A stretch of DNA of 64,000 bases from Henckelia pumila (Eukaryota; Streptophyta; Magnoliopsida; Lamiales; Gesneriaceae): the NCBI RefSeq assembly GCF_033568475.1, contig NC_133120.1:94940151-95004150 (forward strand), written 5' to 3'. Every line of letters begins with the position of its first letter. The stretch's first letter is position 1. Position numbers and translations under genes: made by a program. Under the pieces are notes generated by a model. The model was not told where the DNA came from. It saw only the letters and a program-made list of their open reading frames with translations, and did no database searches. Shown piece after piece: positions 1-11,534 of the stretch.

Positions 1-3000
1 TTCGAAGGGAATTGATTGTACTGAACAGTACTATACTTCGGTTATCAGATTTTGATTATATTATCGATGTAGTGCATTAACCGAGTACAGAGCAACCGAG
101 ATTGATTTCAGATTGTTTCCAGATTCGGATCTGAGATGACAGACGAGTGGATTTACCTTCGATGATGTCTTCAATCAACCGTGTTGGTTGATTTTAAAGA
201 GTTGTTGAATTTGCTGATGTTGTTATTGTTGAGATTCCAGATTTGCCTCCGCGTCGAGAGAAAGATTTCAACATTAATTTAGATCAGACATCATCGACTG
301 ATAATCTGAAGGGAAGAGGTTTCAGAGATCGAATTCAGAATGAAGTACGACCGATTTGAATTTTAGCGTACAGATTGAATTGGAATTGCATTTGCAATGT
401 TATGAGTCCTTTGAACCGAATCTTTCAGAGATTTGTAGATGAGTTCTTGAGTATTCTTATCGATGAATCTCTTATCCTTCGAAGAGCCGTATTGATCTTT
501 TAGATTCTTTAAAAATTGTTCGCAGAATTGCATGCCGATCAATTATGCTATTCTTTTGACGTCTGAATCTTGTTGAGACCGAGTTGTCTTTTCCTCGATC
601 TTTTCTCTAGGAAGATGGAATTTTATAGAACACCTCAAGACTGGAGCTGTTATGAATTGATCTGGATTGACGTCCTTATCTGAAATTTGAAGATTCTAGG
701 ATTTAGCGTGTTCTATCGCGTATCTTTTGAGGAATTCTTATTGTTGAGAAGACGATTACTCAGCAGATTATGTTCTTCTGTTTAGTGTGTATCTTTGAGA
801 CCAGTTCTTATTTAATTTAAGGAGAGATTGAATAGCACCTCAGTATTATTGATTTTTTCGGTATTGATGACCTTTCGGTGCTTTGCACTCCTTCTTATTG
901 AGAGTTGAGACTTATTCCTGTTCAGAAGAACTCCTTGTTAATTTGAGCATCGACGAAGTTGAAGACGCTCGAGACACAATGTTAGTTTCCGATTTGAGTC
1001 TCACAGAGATCTTATTGCTCGAAAGATCTAGCATCATTTTCTTGCTTGGAAGATTTCCGTAATCTGCTCTGATATTGGAAGATAGAAGTTGATCATCGCA
1101 GTCCGAACTGATTGTGAGTTGGGAGAGAGAGTTTTAGAGGACGATTAATCTGACTGCGAATTCTATTGTTATCCGGAGAATTGATAGTAACAGCTAAGAA
1201 TTTAAGCTGAATGATTTGTTCTTATTTTATCGACTTCAGTTGTCCTCTTTGACAGATGATTGCTGCACTTCTGATAGAGTCGGGAACAGATGGAACGTTT
1301 ATCTTGACTCCTTCATTCGATTTCGAACCAGAGTTGATTGAGAAGATTGAGAATGCTTTGGAATCAGATTCGATCTTTCAGAATCCGATGAAGATAGATC
1401 ATATCTGGGTATAATCTGATTTTCAGGTTTATATGATTCCTTCTTAGCGAATATCTTTTGTTGTGCCAGATGTTCCGGTTTGAGACAGAGTATAAGGAGA
1501 TTGACACTTTGAAGTTCTTTCAGTTTTCTTCCAGATGATCAGAAGATGTTTGATGAATTGAGGAATCAGATCGAATAGAGGACGAAGAATCATGAGGTTC
1601 GAGGTATGGCTTCTGATGTTATGAACTGTCAACAGTCAGAGAGAGAACGATCCGATTTTCTGTTGTACAGTCTATTCTGATTCAAAATGGAATTGGGGTC
1701 ACAATTCGATGATTTTCGTAACAAGGCTACTTTGTTGAGTCTGAGATGAGATGTAATCGGAGTATCGTTGAACGAGTGATGGAATCCTCCGTTAAGAATT
1801 CTTGATTTATTCTGTTGAATGACTATTGTTACAGAATAGTATAAACGAACTCCCGAAGCTTTACAGTTGATGTATTGGATTGTAACTGGTTGATGTGCCA
1901 GTGGGTATTGAACAACTGAAGTTGTTCGGAATGAACTTCTAGATTGGTCCCGATTGTCAGAACGAGTTCGACACTGAAGGGGGATCCAAAATTTATCTAC
2001 AGGGGGTTCGTAAAGAGAGAACTTTCTCAGAATCGTTTTCAGGTTTAAGTTTGGCCGTTTTGAACTTTGGACAGGCCGTTTGATTTGACGAATACTCCTG
2101 CATTGTTGAAGAATTTTCTGTTGACCAAATCTTTCTGAAGTATTAGTTGAAATTAGAAATTCTTATTGATGAATTTCTTGTTTTCTGGTTATGAGAATTT
2201 TACTGATCGTACAGAGATTTCGAGAATCTTTTCAGAATTGTACGCCGAACAGTTGTATGTTAAACTCGATGTTTGAATTTCGGTTTGGACCGAATGAATT
2301 TCTTCGAGCCCTATTATCTAATTATGGAATTTCTGATTATCCGCATTCATGTATTTTGATTTTCAGTGCTGATGATTTTTCAGTGCTGGGATTTCTTCTT
2401 ATTGAGATTTTAGAATTATTCTTATTTTATCTACTGTCTGTTTCTGATTGATTGATTGATGGAATCCGCTACAGTTTTCTGTACAGAATGATTTTGATGA
2501 AGAACAGAGAATTGATATCTTGTCAGAGGTTGTCAGATGTCATGAATTGCCGAAGTCTGTCAGTCTAGACAGAGATCCTCGATGTTATTGTTCTCTCGGC
2601 ATATACTTTGAAGAGAATTTTGTTGTTGATTTCAATTATTTTCGATTCGATACACTCAGAACGACGTACAACCAGATCAGATGAGTCGAACTTTAGAGGA
2701 ATTTCCATGAGTTGTAGTGCTCGACTTAGCACTAGTTGGCAGAATTCTTGATTTTTGTGGAGATTTCGTATAATGGCAGCGATCAAAGGATATTTGGAAA
2801 ACACATCTCTAGAAGTTGTACGAGGAGAGATGAAGATCTCCTTTATTTTCGAGATGAACTTTCTGTGTCTTATGAGTTAGAACGATAGATGATTCGAAAT
2901 GTAACTGAATTGTAAGGATGTTCTGACGAGGATGAGACGACTTTTGATAGACGGACGGAATGTTGATGAATTAATCGACTAGAGTTTCTTACTTTCTCCT

Positions 3001-3174
3001 ATTGTTGAGATATCGAATGGATTGAGACGAATGATTCAGAGATTGATTGGAAGCAGATTTTTGACTTAGTTCCGAGATGTAAATTCTTATTGCAGTCCTC
3101 TGATTCTATCCTTGACCTTGGGATAAAACTGTAATAGATTTCGAGAACGAAATCGATTCTTAGAGGGGGAGAAT
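1..3174 (+). mobile_element. Decayed Ty3/gypsy internal region (pol remnants)
   Basis: No open frame survives, but pol can be followed by similarity to the better-preserved elements at 34-47 kb. About 395-545 matches the RT palm around the NRIFQR...DEF segment. About 905-975 and 1255-1320 match the RNase H and connection regions. About 1618-1735 matches the integrase zinc-binding end and the start of the core. About 2040-2310 is a second RT segment. From 2529 to about 3150 the integrase core and C-terminal part follow. A purine-rich tract (3163-3172) next to the LTR is the polypurine tract. The order RT-RNH-INT-RT-INT is not colinear, so the copy is rearranged or nested. Lesions are too many to count by eye. 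The 5' part is left of the window. Confidence 0.8.
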
Positions 3175-5280
3175 TGTAACGCACCAAAATTATCTTAATG
3201 GACTTTATTTGAGATAATCAGAGATTTTAGAAGTCAAGGGCCGATTCGATTTGGATCAGGGTCTAGAATGCAATTTTTGGAAATTTCAGGGACTAAAATG
3301 CAAAATGAGGATTTGTTATAATATCTAGACTTTGACTAAGTCTTCCATTCTCTTCCTTCATCCCTCCCAACCGCCTCTCCCTCCATTGAAGCGACAAAAG
3401 CTTCCCCAAGCTTTTGTGATTTCGATTTTAGCTCGATCCGTCCGATAGAATTGAATTCTGACTTGATATCTGCGATCACAGCGTCGAGTGCTCCGTTTGG
3501 AAGTAAGTTTCTCTTATTTCTACGAGGTTTGAATTTTTGGATGTCTTTAAAATTGATTGATATTCGGAGAGGATGATTATGAGATAGCTATGATAGTATA
3601 TCTAAGACGGTTCGAAGATCTAACGACGATCGGAATTGTTATGATTTTCTTAGTGATTTTCGAAATCTTTGAATTTGAGATGTGTTGGGATTGGATTGGA
3701 AATGATATGTATTGATTGAAATGAGTTTATTGGATTGTTGAATTGCTGTCTGCGTTTTTGGTTTGATCAGTTTATAGCCGTTATGCCGTCAGTTTGAGTT
3801 TTGGATATCGTTTCTATGTTTTGATCGTATCGAGTTTGAGTGAGCTTTTGATGTCGATATTGATCCTTATGACTCCTTCTGATAGATTGAATTGAAGTCA
3901 GCAGAGTTGCGAGATAGCATCTTTGGACAGTTTGGAAGATTGAAGTCGGTACAGTATCGATTTTCTTATTTATCGATCGAAGAAGTTTGATTGAGTTTTG
4001 AATGAATTTGATTGGATATTGATTATTATCCTTATTATTGATTTTTCAGATTGATGTACCTTCGAAGCGAATAAGGTAAAAAATGACTTAGACTTGAATG
4101 GAACGATTAACTCGAATCCGAATTTATTCGAGTGTTCAGAAGAAATTCACATACTTGAATGATTGAATGCTTATTTGACATCATGATTGAATGTTTATTT
4201 GAATTGATGATTGAAAATATGATTGAATGCATGAGATGACATATGCATTCATGTTGAGCCGAATGATTATTCGTTTTGAATTAGACGATCTGGAGATTAT
4301 AGTTGAGTGGCCTTGGTAGGCGAATTACTACAAGTGTCGATTAACTCTCTATAATGCTCTGAAGTCTAGAGGATTAAAATATACCTCGTCCACCTCGAAA
4401 GGGGAGTTCGATGTGATTGTTGGATATTTTAACCTCGGGATCCCAAACCGAAGAAAGAAAGAAAGAAAGAAAGAAAGAAGAATTTCATTTGATTATCTGA
4501 GTATGATAATCCAAAAGTTTTAAAGACATGCATATCATTTTAATTCAGTACTTGAATGGATTAATTGATTATATGAGGAATGAATGCATATCATGACTTG
4601 ATATGTTTATTTGATTGCATGTCAGTCTCTTTTACTGGAAATATTATTCTCAACGGATTATCCGGCTGTTGTCTTGTCTTTGTATGTTTGCTTGGCAACA
4701 GGTGGGGCAGGACCGAGTCAGAGATCACATGGCTAGGTGGACGAGTTGATAGAGTGAGGCCTTGGTGTTTTAGAAGTCGAATATGTAATCGAACTTAGAT
4801 TGTATTCGAACTTGTATTGTATTGCATTGAATAAGCTAGACTGAAACATGTTCTAATAGTTCGAGATTGTATAACTCTAGAAATACTTTGTATTGGATTA
4901 TGCATGATGTTTGGATGATTTATGGATGTCAAATGAATTTAGTTTTGAAGTTTTGAAATTGAATAGAGTCGAGCATATCTGTTTGATTTTTTGCAGATTT
5001 GTGCCCGCTCGATCGGTTGAATATTACCGATCGAGCGAGCACCCCTGAGCTGAGGCAAAAGTTTGGGATTTTTGTGTCCGCTCGATCGGTAAGTTTTGAC
5101 CGATCGAGCGGAGGGCTTTTGTTAAGTCTCGGCAGAGACCTGGAATTTATGGCCCGCTCGATCGGTAATGTTTTACCGATCGAGCGAGCACTGTTAAAAA
5201 AAAAAAATTCTTTTCTTTTAATCTTGTAGGCTTCATTATTGTTTATCCCGAGATTTGATGATTAGAATCGAGGTCTCACA
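3175..5280 (+). repeat. 3' LTR of the left gypsy element (family 1)
   Basis: It starts TGTAACGC next to a polypurine tract and ends GGTCTCACA. It aligns along its length with the minus-strand LTRs at 34793-36819 and 41757-43787, although clearly diverged. It contains a GTAAGT at 3503, an acceptor-like pyrimidine tract ending in AG at 4996, a GAAA microsatellite near 4450-4480, and three 12-bp inverted repeats between 5006 and 5186. The flank at 5281-5285 would be one target-site copy; the other lies outside the window. Confidence 0.88.
5006..5186. repeat. Three regularly spaced 12-bp hairpins in the LTR
   Basis: Each unit is CGCTCGATCGGT, eight bases, then ACCGATCGAGCG. The left arms start at 5006, 5079 and 5155, so the spacing is 73 and 76 bp. 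Arms are identical in all three units, while the eight-base loops and the spacers differ. Two minus-strand LTRs have hairpins at the corresponding place with different arm sequences but the same eight-base loop length and near-identical spacing. Confidence 0.9.
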
Positions 5281-5339
5281 CGGAACGAAACCGATCCGTG
5301 GTCAACGGGCAGTTAATCGGGTAAACAGGTGTAGTGACC

Positions 5340-6819
5340 CTGCATGGTATCACCTACTAACTGGCAACTAATAGCATGCATTAAACTTAATACATCAAAA
5401 TAACTTAACAGAGTAAAACGTGCGGAAACATAACCATAAATTACATATCAGCTTAGTATAAAAGTGTCAAGATTATTCATCAGTAGTGATACAACCATAT
5501 CGAAATACTTAAAAGTAAACATTATACAGCTATATCGAATCTTGCTGTATAATTAACTCCTCAAGGCCTGCTCCCTAATCCTGCCTTGAACCACCAGCTC
5601 CATCCATCCTGCGACCTGTCCCATGGAATAGGGTGTCCAAGATAACAACTAGGACGTGAGCGCTAACGCCCAGTACATAAACATGAGTACACGTATAAAT
5701 ATGATGCATGCAACATGATGACTGGTAAAGGGTCATCTGAAAAGTCATGCTCAGAACCGGCGCCACATGAGTGCTGCCACCGCACGGATCAACCTCTAGG
5801 TGCAACCACACTCGTCAAGTACATCAGAGTAGTCAGACATAAATGCCCCTGCCGTCGCGGTACTCTCAGTGACAGACTATCGAATATAGAGCTGAGCGGC
5901 TCTATAGTCAGGTATAACAAGGTATAGGCTCAACGTGTATATGCACATGACATATGAATAAAGAAAACGGTAAATCATATCTCATGCCATATAATAATGC
6001 CAAATAAATGCAACATATAAACATGTATACTCGCTGACAATCTCAGTCAATGTGTACGTACCTCTAGGCTAGTTCAAGTATAGTAGGATCCTAGGTTCCA
6101 AGCCTATATTCAAAAGTTCACCGTATCACTACATAAATTCTATAAGCCTTAACTAAGTTAATAAGTACTCCCAAAACTTAAATGGATTCCCGGACCATAC
6201 CTTCGTCCGTAGATAGCCCTTTGGAGTCGCTAGTCCCGGATGACTATAACCACTCCTTGGTTATTCCAGAACCTCTATTATAACCAATAGGGCCCTCAAG
6301 TATATAACTCACACTATATAATTGAAGAAGAAAACTCGGAAATTCGTATTCAAATTATGACTCCAAAGAGCCCTACTTATAGGAAAAGTTTCGGACGAGT
6401 TCGGGTCGTCCGAACCTGAGTTCGGATCGTCCGATCCAACTCACTGTCTGCATGCGAGACACGTCGAGTTCGGATCGTCCGATCTCTACTTCGGGTCATC
6501 CGAAGTGCTCTAAGTCCGACACTTGTCAAAATTCATTGCTGAGTAATCCTGCCTTCTTGGCACAAACAAGTTCGGGCCGTCCGAACTTAAGTTCGGATCG
6601 TTCGAACCAGCCTTAACTCCAAAGTCAACAAGCTCACCTTCGGAGCCCCCGGTGGTCAAGTCCGGGCCGTCCGAAGTCCTCTTCTGATCGTCCGAACTGG
6701 CTCAGACAATGAAATTTCATTTCTTGCTTCTGAAGTCCAATTAAATCCCGGAAGTTAATTACTAACCCTTAATCATGTTTAACATATTATTATCTTAAAA
6801 TGACTTTTGGGTTACTACA
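5340..6819 (-). mobile_element. Solo LTR, family 2 (TSD ACAGG)
   Basis: On the minus strand it runs TGTAGTAACCC...GGTCACTACA. It is flanked by perfect 5-bp direct repeats ACAGG at 5335-5339 and 6820-6824, with no internal region between them, so it is a solo LTR left by LTR-LTR recombination. Its 3' end resembles the LTRs of element 2 (30044 and 47116). A TATA-like CTATAAG lies near 6373-6382 (minus), and about eight palindromes of the form TTCGGRYCGTCCGAA occupy 6398-6700, immediately upstream of that TATA in the element's own direction. Confidence 0.93.
6398..6700 (-). promoter_or_regulatory. Palindrome array upstream of LTR TATA
   Basis: Units close to TTCGGGTCGTCCGAA or TTCGGATCGTCCGAT begin at about 6399, 6421, 6471, 6490, 6571, 6592, 6663 and 6681. 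They mostly come in pairs about 20 bp apart, with pairs separated by 50-80 bp. Their position in U3 just upstream of the TATA suggests protein-binding enhancer sites; that function is inferred. Confidence 0.7.
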
Positions 6820-6824
6820 ACAGG

Positions 6825-7640
6825 TTTGACCCGGAACCGTTATCGGACTGCCATTAGGCGGTCTAATCATAGTTCACGGGTGTAAAACTCGTCGAACCGA
6901 CGGGTCCGAACCGTCGGATTGGACTGGTTCGATCCCGCGGTTCTATTTTTTAAAATATATATATATATATTGAATATATAATTAAATGTGTGTAATATTA
7001 TTGAATATAATGAAATGTAATAGATTTTTTTATATAAAATGTTGCAAGTTGAAATATAATATATTTTTTTATTTAATACATGTAGATGATTTTTTATCTA
7101 ATACATCTAATTGATTTTATATCGAGTTAATGAAATATTTGATAAAGTATTTATAAGCCATGTTTTCAAAATCGGACCGACCGATTCGACCGGTCACCGG
7201 TACTGGTCTGGTCCGGATTGCTCTTAAAAACCCATTTTTACGGTTAGAACCGGTCGAACCGGTCGAATCGTTTAAAATATATTATTTATTATATTATATT
7301 ATATAAACGATTTTTCGGTCCGACCGTCCGGTTAAAACGGTCTGACCGGTTGGACTGTTTTTTTAAGGTAAACCGGTTCGATAACTGGTTCGGTTATTAA
7401 AAGATTGTTTATAAGTTCAATTGTGCAAACCTTCATTTTTAATTTATTTTTTATTATTTAAATATTAATTAAAAAATAAATTTTTTAAAAAATAAAAAGG
7501 TCGACCCGGGCCTGAAACCGGACAACCGGCTCCACGAGCCGTACCGTAACCGACCGCAGGCGGACCGGTTAAGGGTTGGTCTTTTGTCGACCCGGACCCG
7601 GTCCATGACCAGGTCTAAGTTCAGGAGCTCTAGTTATTCA
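6825..7640. repeat. CGG/CCG-rich dispersed repeat (hAT-like, partial)
   Basis: The stretch is full of short alternating GGTTCGACC, GACCCGG and CCGGTC motifs on an AT-rich background, a pattern typical of plant non-autonomous hAT-type repeats. Its left part is continuous with 5281-5339 once the solo LTR is removed. No clear outer termini were found. A smaller complete hAT MITE (7158-7407) sits inside. No coding potential seen. Confidence 0.5.
7158..7407. mobile_element. hAT-type MITE, 250 bp (TSD TTTATAAG)
   Basis: Perfect 8-bp direct repeats TTTATAAG lie at 7150-7157 and 7408-7415. The ends are imperfect inverted repeats: CCATGTTTTCAAAATCGG on the left, and CAATCTTTTAATAACCGA read from the right on the other strand. 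The 8-bp duplication indicates hAT transposase. There is no coding capacity. Confidence 0.82.
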
Positions 7641-7779
7641 CCCTTTTTCCCTTTATTATTTTACACTAAAACCCGTCCCTTTACATATTTAATTATATCA
7701 CTGGAACATATAAAATTTAAAATAATTATACGTGATGAGGGGAGTAGTAATTAACCAAGGGCGGAGGTAGGTGTTAGTT

Positions 7780-7940
7780 GGTAGATGAGATCTTAGCATA
7801 TGAGTAATACCTAAATCATGTATCCAACGGTTCGTATTTTTACACATAGACGTAATTAATTATATATTGTTGACGTGACAAATCATGGGATATTAGATCT
7901 ATCATTGGGGTATTACCCATATGCTAGGTTGCAATCTACC
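7780..7940. mobile_element. Short MITE with ~23-bp inverted ends
   Basis: The left end GGTAGATGAGATCTTAGCATATG and the right end read on the other strand (GGTAGATTGCAACCTAGCATATG) match closely. The interior TTACACATA.ACGTAATTAAT...GAAATCATG.GATATTAGATCTAT is shared with 16757-16882. No clean target duplication was found. Confidence 0.6.
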
Positions 7941-9536
7941 GTGTTGGGCCACCCGGGCTGAATTTTTTAAATTTTTATATTGACAAAAAAATTTAAAAAT
8001 GAATTTTAAGTGTTATTTTTGGGGCTAATGTTATACTAGCCCGGGTAATTAAATTAAAAAAATGAAATAGCCCACCTTTTAGTTCTCAAAGCTAGTCCAA
8101 AAAAAAAATAATGAAACGAAAAATGAGTTGTTCTTTATGTCTATCCTTGTCTTAGTGTCATATTTTTCACTCTCTATCTTCTAAAGTTTTCTGACACTAT
8201 AATGTTTACACTTTTATAAAGTATATATCGATCAAACAATTATGAAATTTGTATATTGGCTGAGAAATATTTAATATTATTGTAATTAATTTTGAGGCGA
8301 TTTTTTTTGGTTTTTTAATAAAAAAATTTACTTTTTTTTTCTACAAAATCGATGTTTTCAGCTTTTATGATTTTTGGATTTTTCGTTAAAAAATTTTAGC
8401 CCGAACGGAGCTAAAATCCTGGCTCCGCCATTGTAATTAACTGAGTATAAATAATTCCAGAAATGGCGGTATTTAAATTTAAAAAAAAAAAAAAAACCAG
8501 AGCAAATTTCACTGCCAATATAATGCGTGGGGAATTCTTCAATTAGCAGCAGTTGGCAAGGGTTGGTTGTATCAACATTTATTGCAGTTTGTATTTAAAA
8601 GGCGAAATACAAAGTGACAATAAGTAACAACGTAACTGACCATTATTATTTTATTCATACTCAAATATTCATGGATCCGACTCTCAATTCATTTGGAATA
8701 ACATTTACGGTATGTATGATTGGTAGCTCTCGTTTGATGTGGATATATAGAATCCATATAATTTCTCCTTTGAAAATTCAACTCCAAACACTTGCATTTT
8801 TATTTTAATGTGATGTATACCTCTAGCTACTCGTTTATTGCTTTGGCATATATAATTACCCAATATTAAAAATATGTTTTGTATGATTATTGTACGCATG
8901 TCAGAGGAAAGGGTGAAAAATAAGGAAAAAATTAAATGAGCGAAAAGACTAATTTAACACCCACCCATGCTTATATTATCTATTACTATTTGCATGAAAT
9001 CTATTTTAATTTTGGTGACAGAAAACAAATATCTTTAATTTATCAATAAGGATTTATTTATAGATAAAACCACGACTTAAATGAGTGAAGCACACGACGA
9101 CACATTCATGATTTTTATTATCAAATTAATTTGGGGGGAAGAATTTGCATTTATTTCACAAACAAACTTTACACTATACTACCTCCTCTGCATTTATTTA
9201 ACTTTGTTTGCATTTTCACACAGATTATGGGGTAATGACAGTTAATCTAACAATTAACATTTATTAAGCCATGTGTTGAATCGATTTATTTTTCAGTGGA
9301 TCGGTCTCGGATCTATTATTAAATTTTCACTTTTAGATTCACTCCTAGGCTATTATTCTAAGGGTAGCTTGGAATTTCCCCAAGTTATGAAATAATTTCT
9401 CGTTTTGCGTTTATTTAATGAAAATTTTTATATGATGAAAAAATTGTACAAGTAATTAATATTAATTTGACAAGATAATTTGGTGAAAGAGTTCATACAT
9501 AAAATGATACGCTAAATATAGAAATTGCCTACATAA
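7941..9536. other. AT-rich spacer without recognised gene
   Basis: Long A and T runs and no frame with family resemblance. At 8398-8436 is a short motif (minus-strand reading AATGGCGGAGCCAGGATTTTAGCTC) that recurs at the ends of plant repeats, so a decayed transposon probably ends there. The short frames at 8614-8899 look like chance. Confidence 0.5.
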
Positions 9537-9986
9537 GAGCATCTCCAATGCAACACCATTTTGGTGTATTCTTTGCTCTAATCCAGCGCTATTTTCAGCG
9601 CTAGGTACGCTATCTTTTTTTTTTTATATTTTTTTGGTTTTTTTTGTCTTTTTTTTTTTGTTTCTAATTTATTCTTTAATTATTTAAATAAATAAAAATA
9701 AAATTCATAAATTAAATAATGATTTTAAATATTTAAATAAATAAAATAAAAATTTAAAAATGCTTAAAATTATTCTGAAAATATATGTAACTAAAATTTT
9801 TAATTCATTGATATTTCTACATAGAAAATATTATTTTAGAAAATAATAGAGAATAATCAAAGAATATTCTTTTTAGTGTAAAATTTTGAGTTAATGGGTT
9901 ATAGATGAGTTTTGAATTTGGTGTATGAATTACATTATTTTGAAGTTAGTGTGACACTAAAATAACGTAATGAATTGAAGATGACC
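9537..9986. mobile_element. MITE, 450 bp (TSD TAA)
   Basis: The left end GAGCATCTCCAATGCAACACC pairs imperfectly with the right end, which reads GGTCATCTTCAATTCATTACG on the other strand. Both flanks carry TAA (9534-9536 and 9987-9989), as for PIF/Harbinger insertions. The interior is AT-rich and non-coding. Confidence 0.6.
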
Positions 9987-9998
9987 TAATGACACATT

Positions 9999-10040
<42 letters not shown>
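9999..10040. repeat. (TA)n microsatellite
   Basis: About 40 bases of uninterrupted TA dinucleotides. Confidence 0.95.
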
Positions 10041-10041
<1 letters not shown>

Positions 10042-11534
10042 CTTCCTTGTAATGTTACAACTTACAAGTACACGAAAATGGATAAAAAGTAGTCAACGGT
10101 CCAGGCTCCATTTATAATCTGGCCTCCACGACCAAAAGGACCGTGAGATCGAAAAAAAGTTGGAAAAGAGGCAGAGTGATTCAATGCAAGGTAAATTGGT
10201 GGAAGTGAACAAGATATTTAGAAACCATCTTGTTTAACTACTACTTCATATTTGTTATTGTTTTATAAGTAAGTACTTCACGATACTTTAAAATCACGAA
10301 TGAATTATAAATTCATCAATCTAAGCGCGATATATAGTTAAAGTAAGTTTATTTAAGCTTGGTAATGGAAAAAATTAAACTTACAATTAGTTTTAATTGT
10401 TAATAATCCATTTGTTAGCATTAGATATATGAGAAATTCTTCACATGCATGCCATGGAGTGCTAAGATTAATTAATTAGATTTTTTTTTTGAAATAATTA
10501 ATTAGAATATATACCATGTCTTTAATGCATTATTCTGTGTCATGGATGCAGCGTCAAACCAACACCCTATTAGAAGACAATACCTGCAAATACTAAATGC
10601 TGAGACAGTACACTCATGTCAACTTTCAAATTTGCGTCAATTTATATATAGTGAACACATCAAAAAATTGAATTTGTTAATTGGAACGTAAACAGGCCGA
10701 TGAATTTTTTTTTTTTAATTTGTGTTTAATTATCTAGTTAACTATGAAATGATGTGTAGTCAACACGATAACTGGATAAGTTATTTAGATAGTAGTTAGA
10801 AATATTGCCTTCAAAAAAAAAAAAAAAGTAGTTGGAAATATTTTAAAAAAAAAAGTTATTACAGACTTTTCTTTACAAAGTTTTCAAAATCCTATATAAA
10901 AAAATTCTATAATAATTTTTTAGAATTTACAAACAATACCTTAATACTGCAGTGCCAAAGAGCTTCGGCCTCCTGAGTTCTATTGACTATTATAAGGTCT
11001 TCTTCTTGTAATTAATTGTGTTCAATTATTTCTAGTTAACAATGAAATTAAATGAATGAGTAAACGATAAGTTATTTAGGTATTGGTTAAAAATGCTTTA
11101 AAAAAAAGTGATCATAAAGTTTTCTTTACACTATAAAAAAAATTCTATAAGATCAATTTTTAAAATATTTACAAAAAATACCTTAATACTGCAGTGCATT
11201 TGCATCAAACTTTGAGTTTGTGGGAAAGAAACATACACATACATTAGCTAAGTACTCCATACACACTTGCATCAAGTACTATTTATAACTTGATTAATTG
11301 TTTAATGTTTATATTAGGTTAATTTCTTTACTTGATCCAAATATTTTCAAGAACGTCTATGTAAAATTTTGAATGAAATACTCACTGATAAGTTATTAAC
11401 TAAAAATTACATTTTTTTCTTAGAAAAAAAAGGAAGAAGAAGAAGAAGAAGAAATTACATAAAATGTTGCAGTACTACGTAGCGCAACCATCTCCAACCC
11501 TAGACCGTACGGCGGCGGTGCGGGCATGGAGGGA
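10041..11534. other. AT-rich spacer with a diverged tandem duplication
   Basis: No gene recognised. About 10721-10954 and 11018-11199 are diverged direct copies: both contain AGTTAACNATGAAAT, GATAAGTTATTTAG, long A runs, and end ATACCTTAATACTGCAGTGC. Just after the first copy, 10956-10978 resembles the last codons of the downstream glutaredoxin gene. A (GAA)n tract lies at about 11430-11453. Confidence 0.6.

Noticed and set aside
2191..2451. 86-codon plus-strand frame
   Set aside because: Lies over the decayed RT segment but in a frame that does not follow RT motifs continuously; part of the decayed element.
5006..5186. CRISPR-like repeat array
   Set aside because: Regular spacing of palindromic repeats is reminiscent of one, but this is a plant LTR with only three units, and related LTRs have different arms. 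No cas genes.
6890..6950. tRNA T-arm-like GGTTCGATCCC
   Set aside because: The surrounding sequence is the CGG/CCG repeat and does not fold as a tRNA; no acceptor stem partner.
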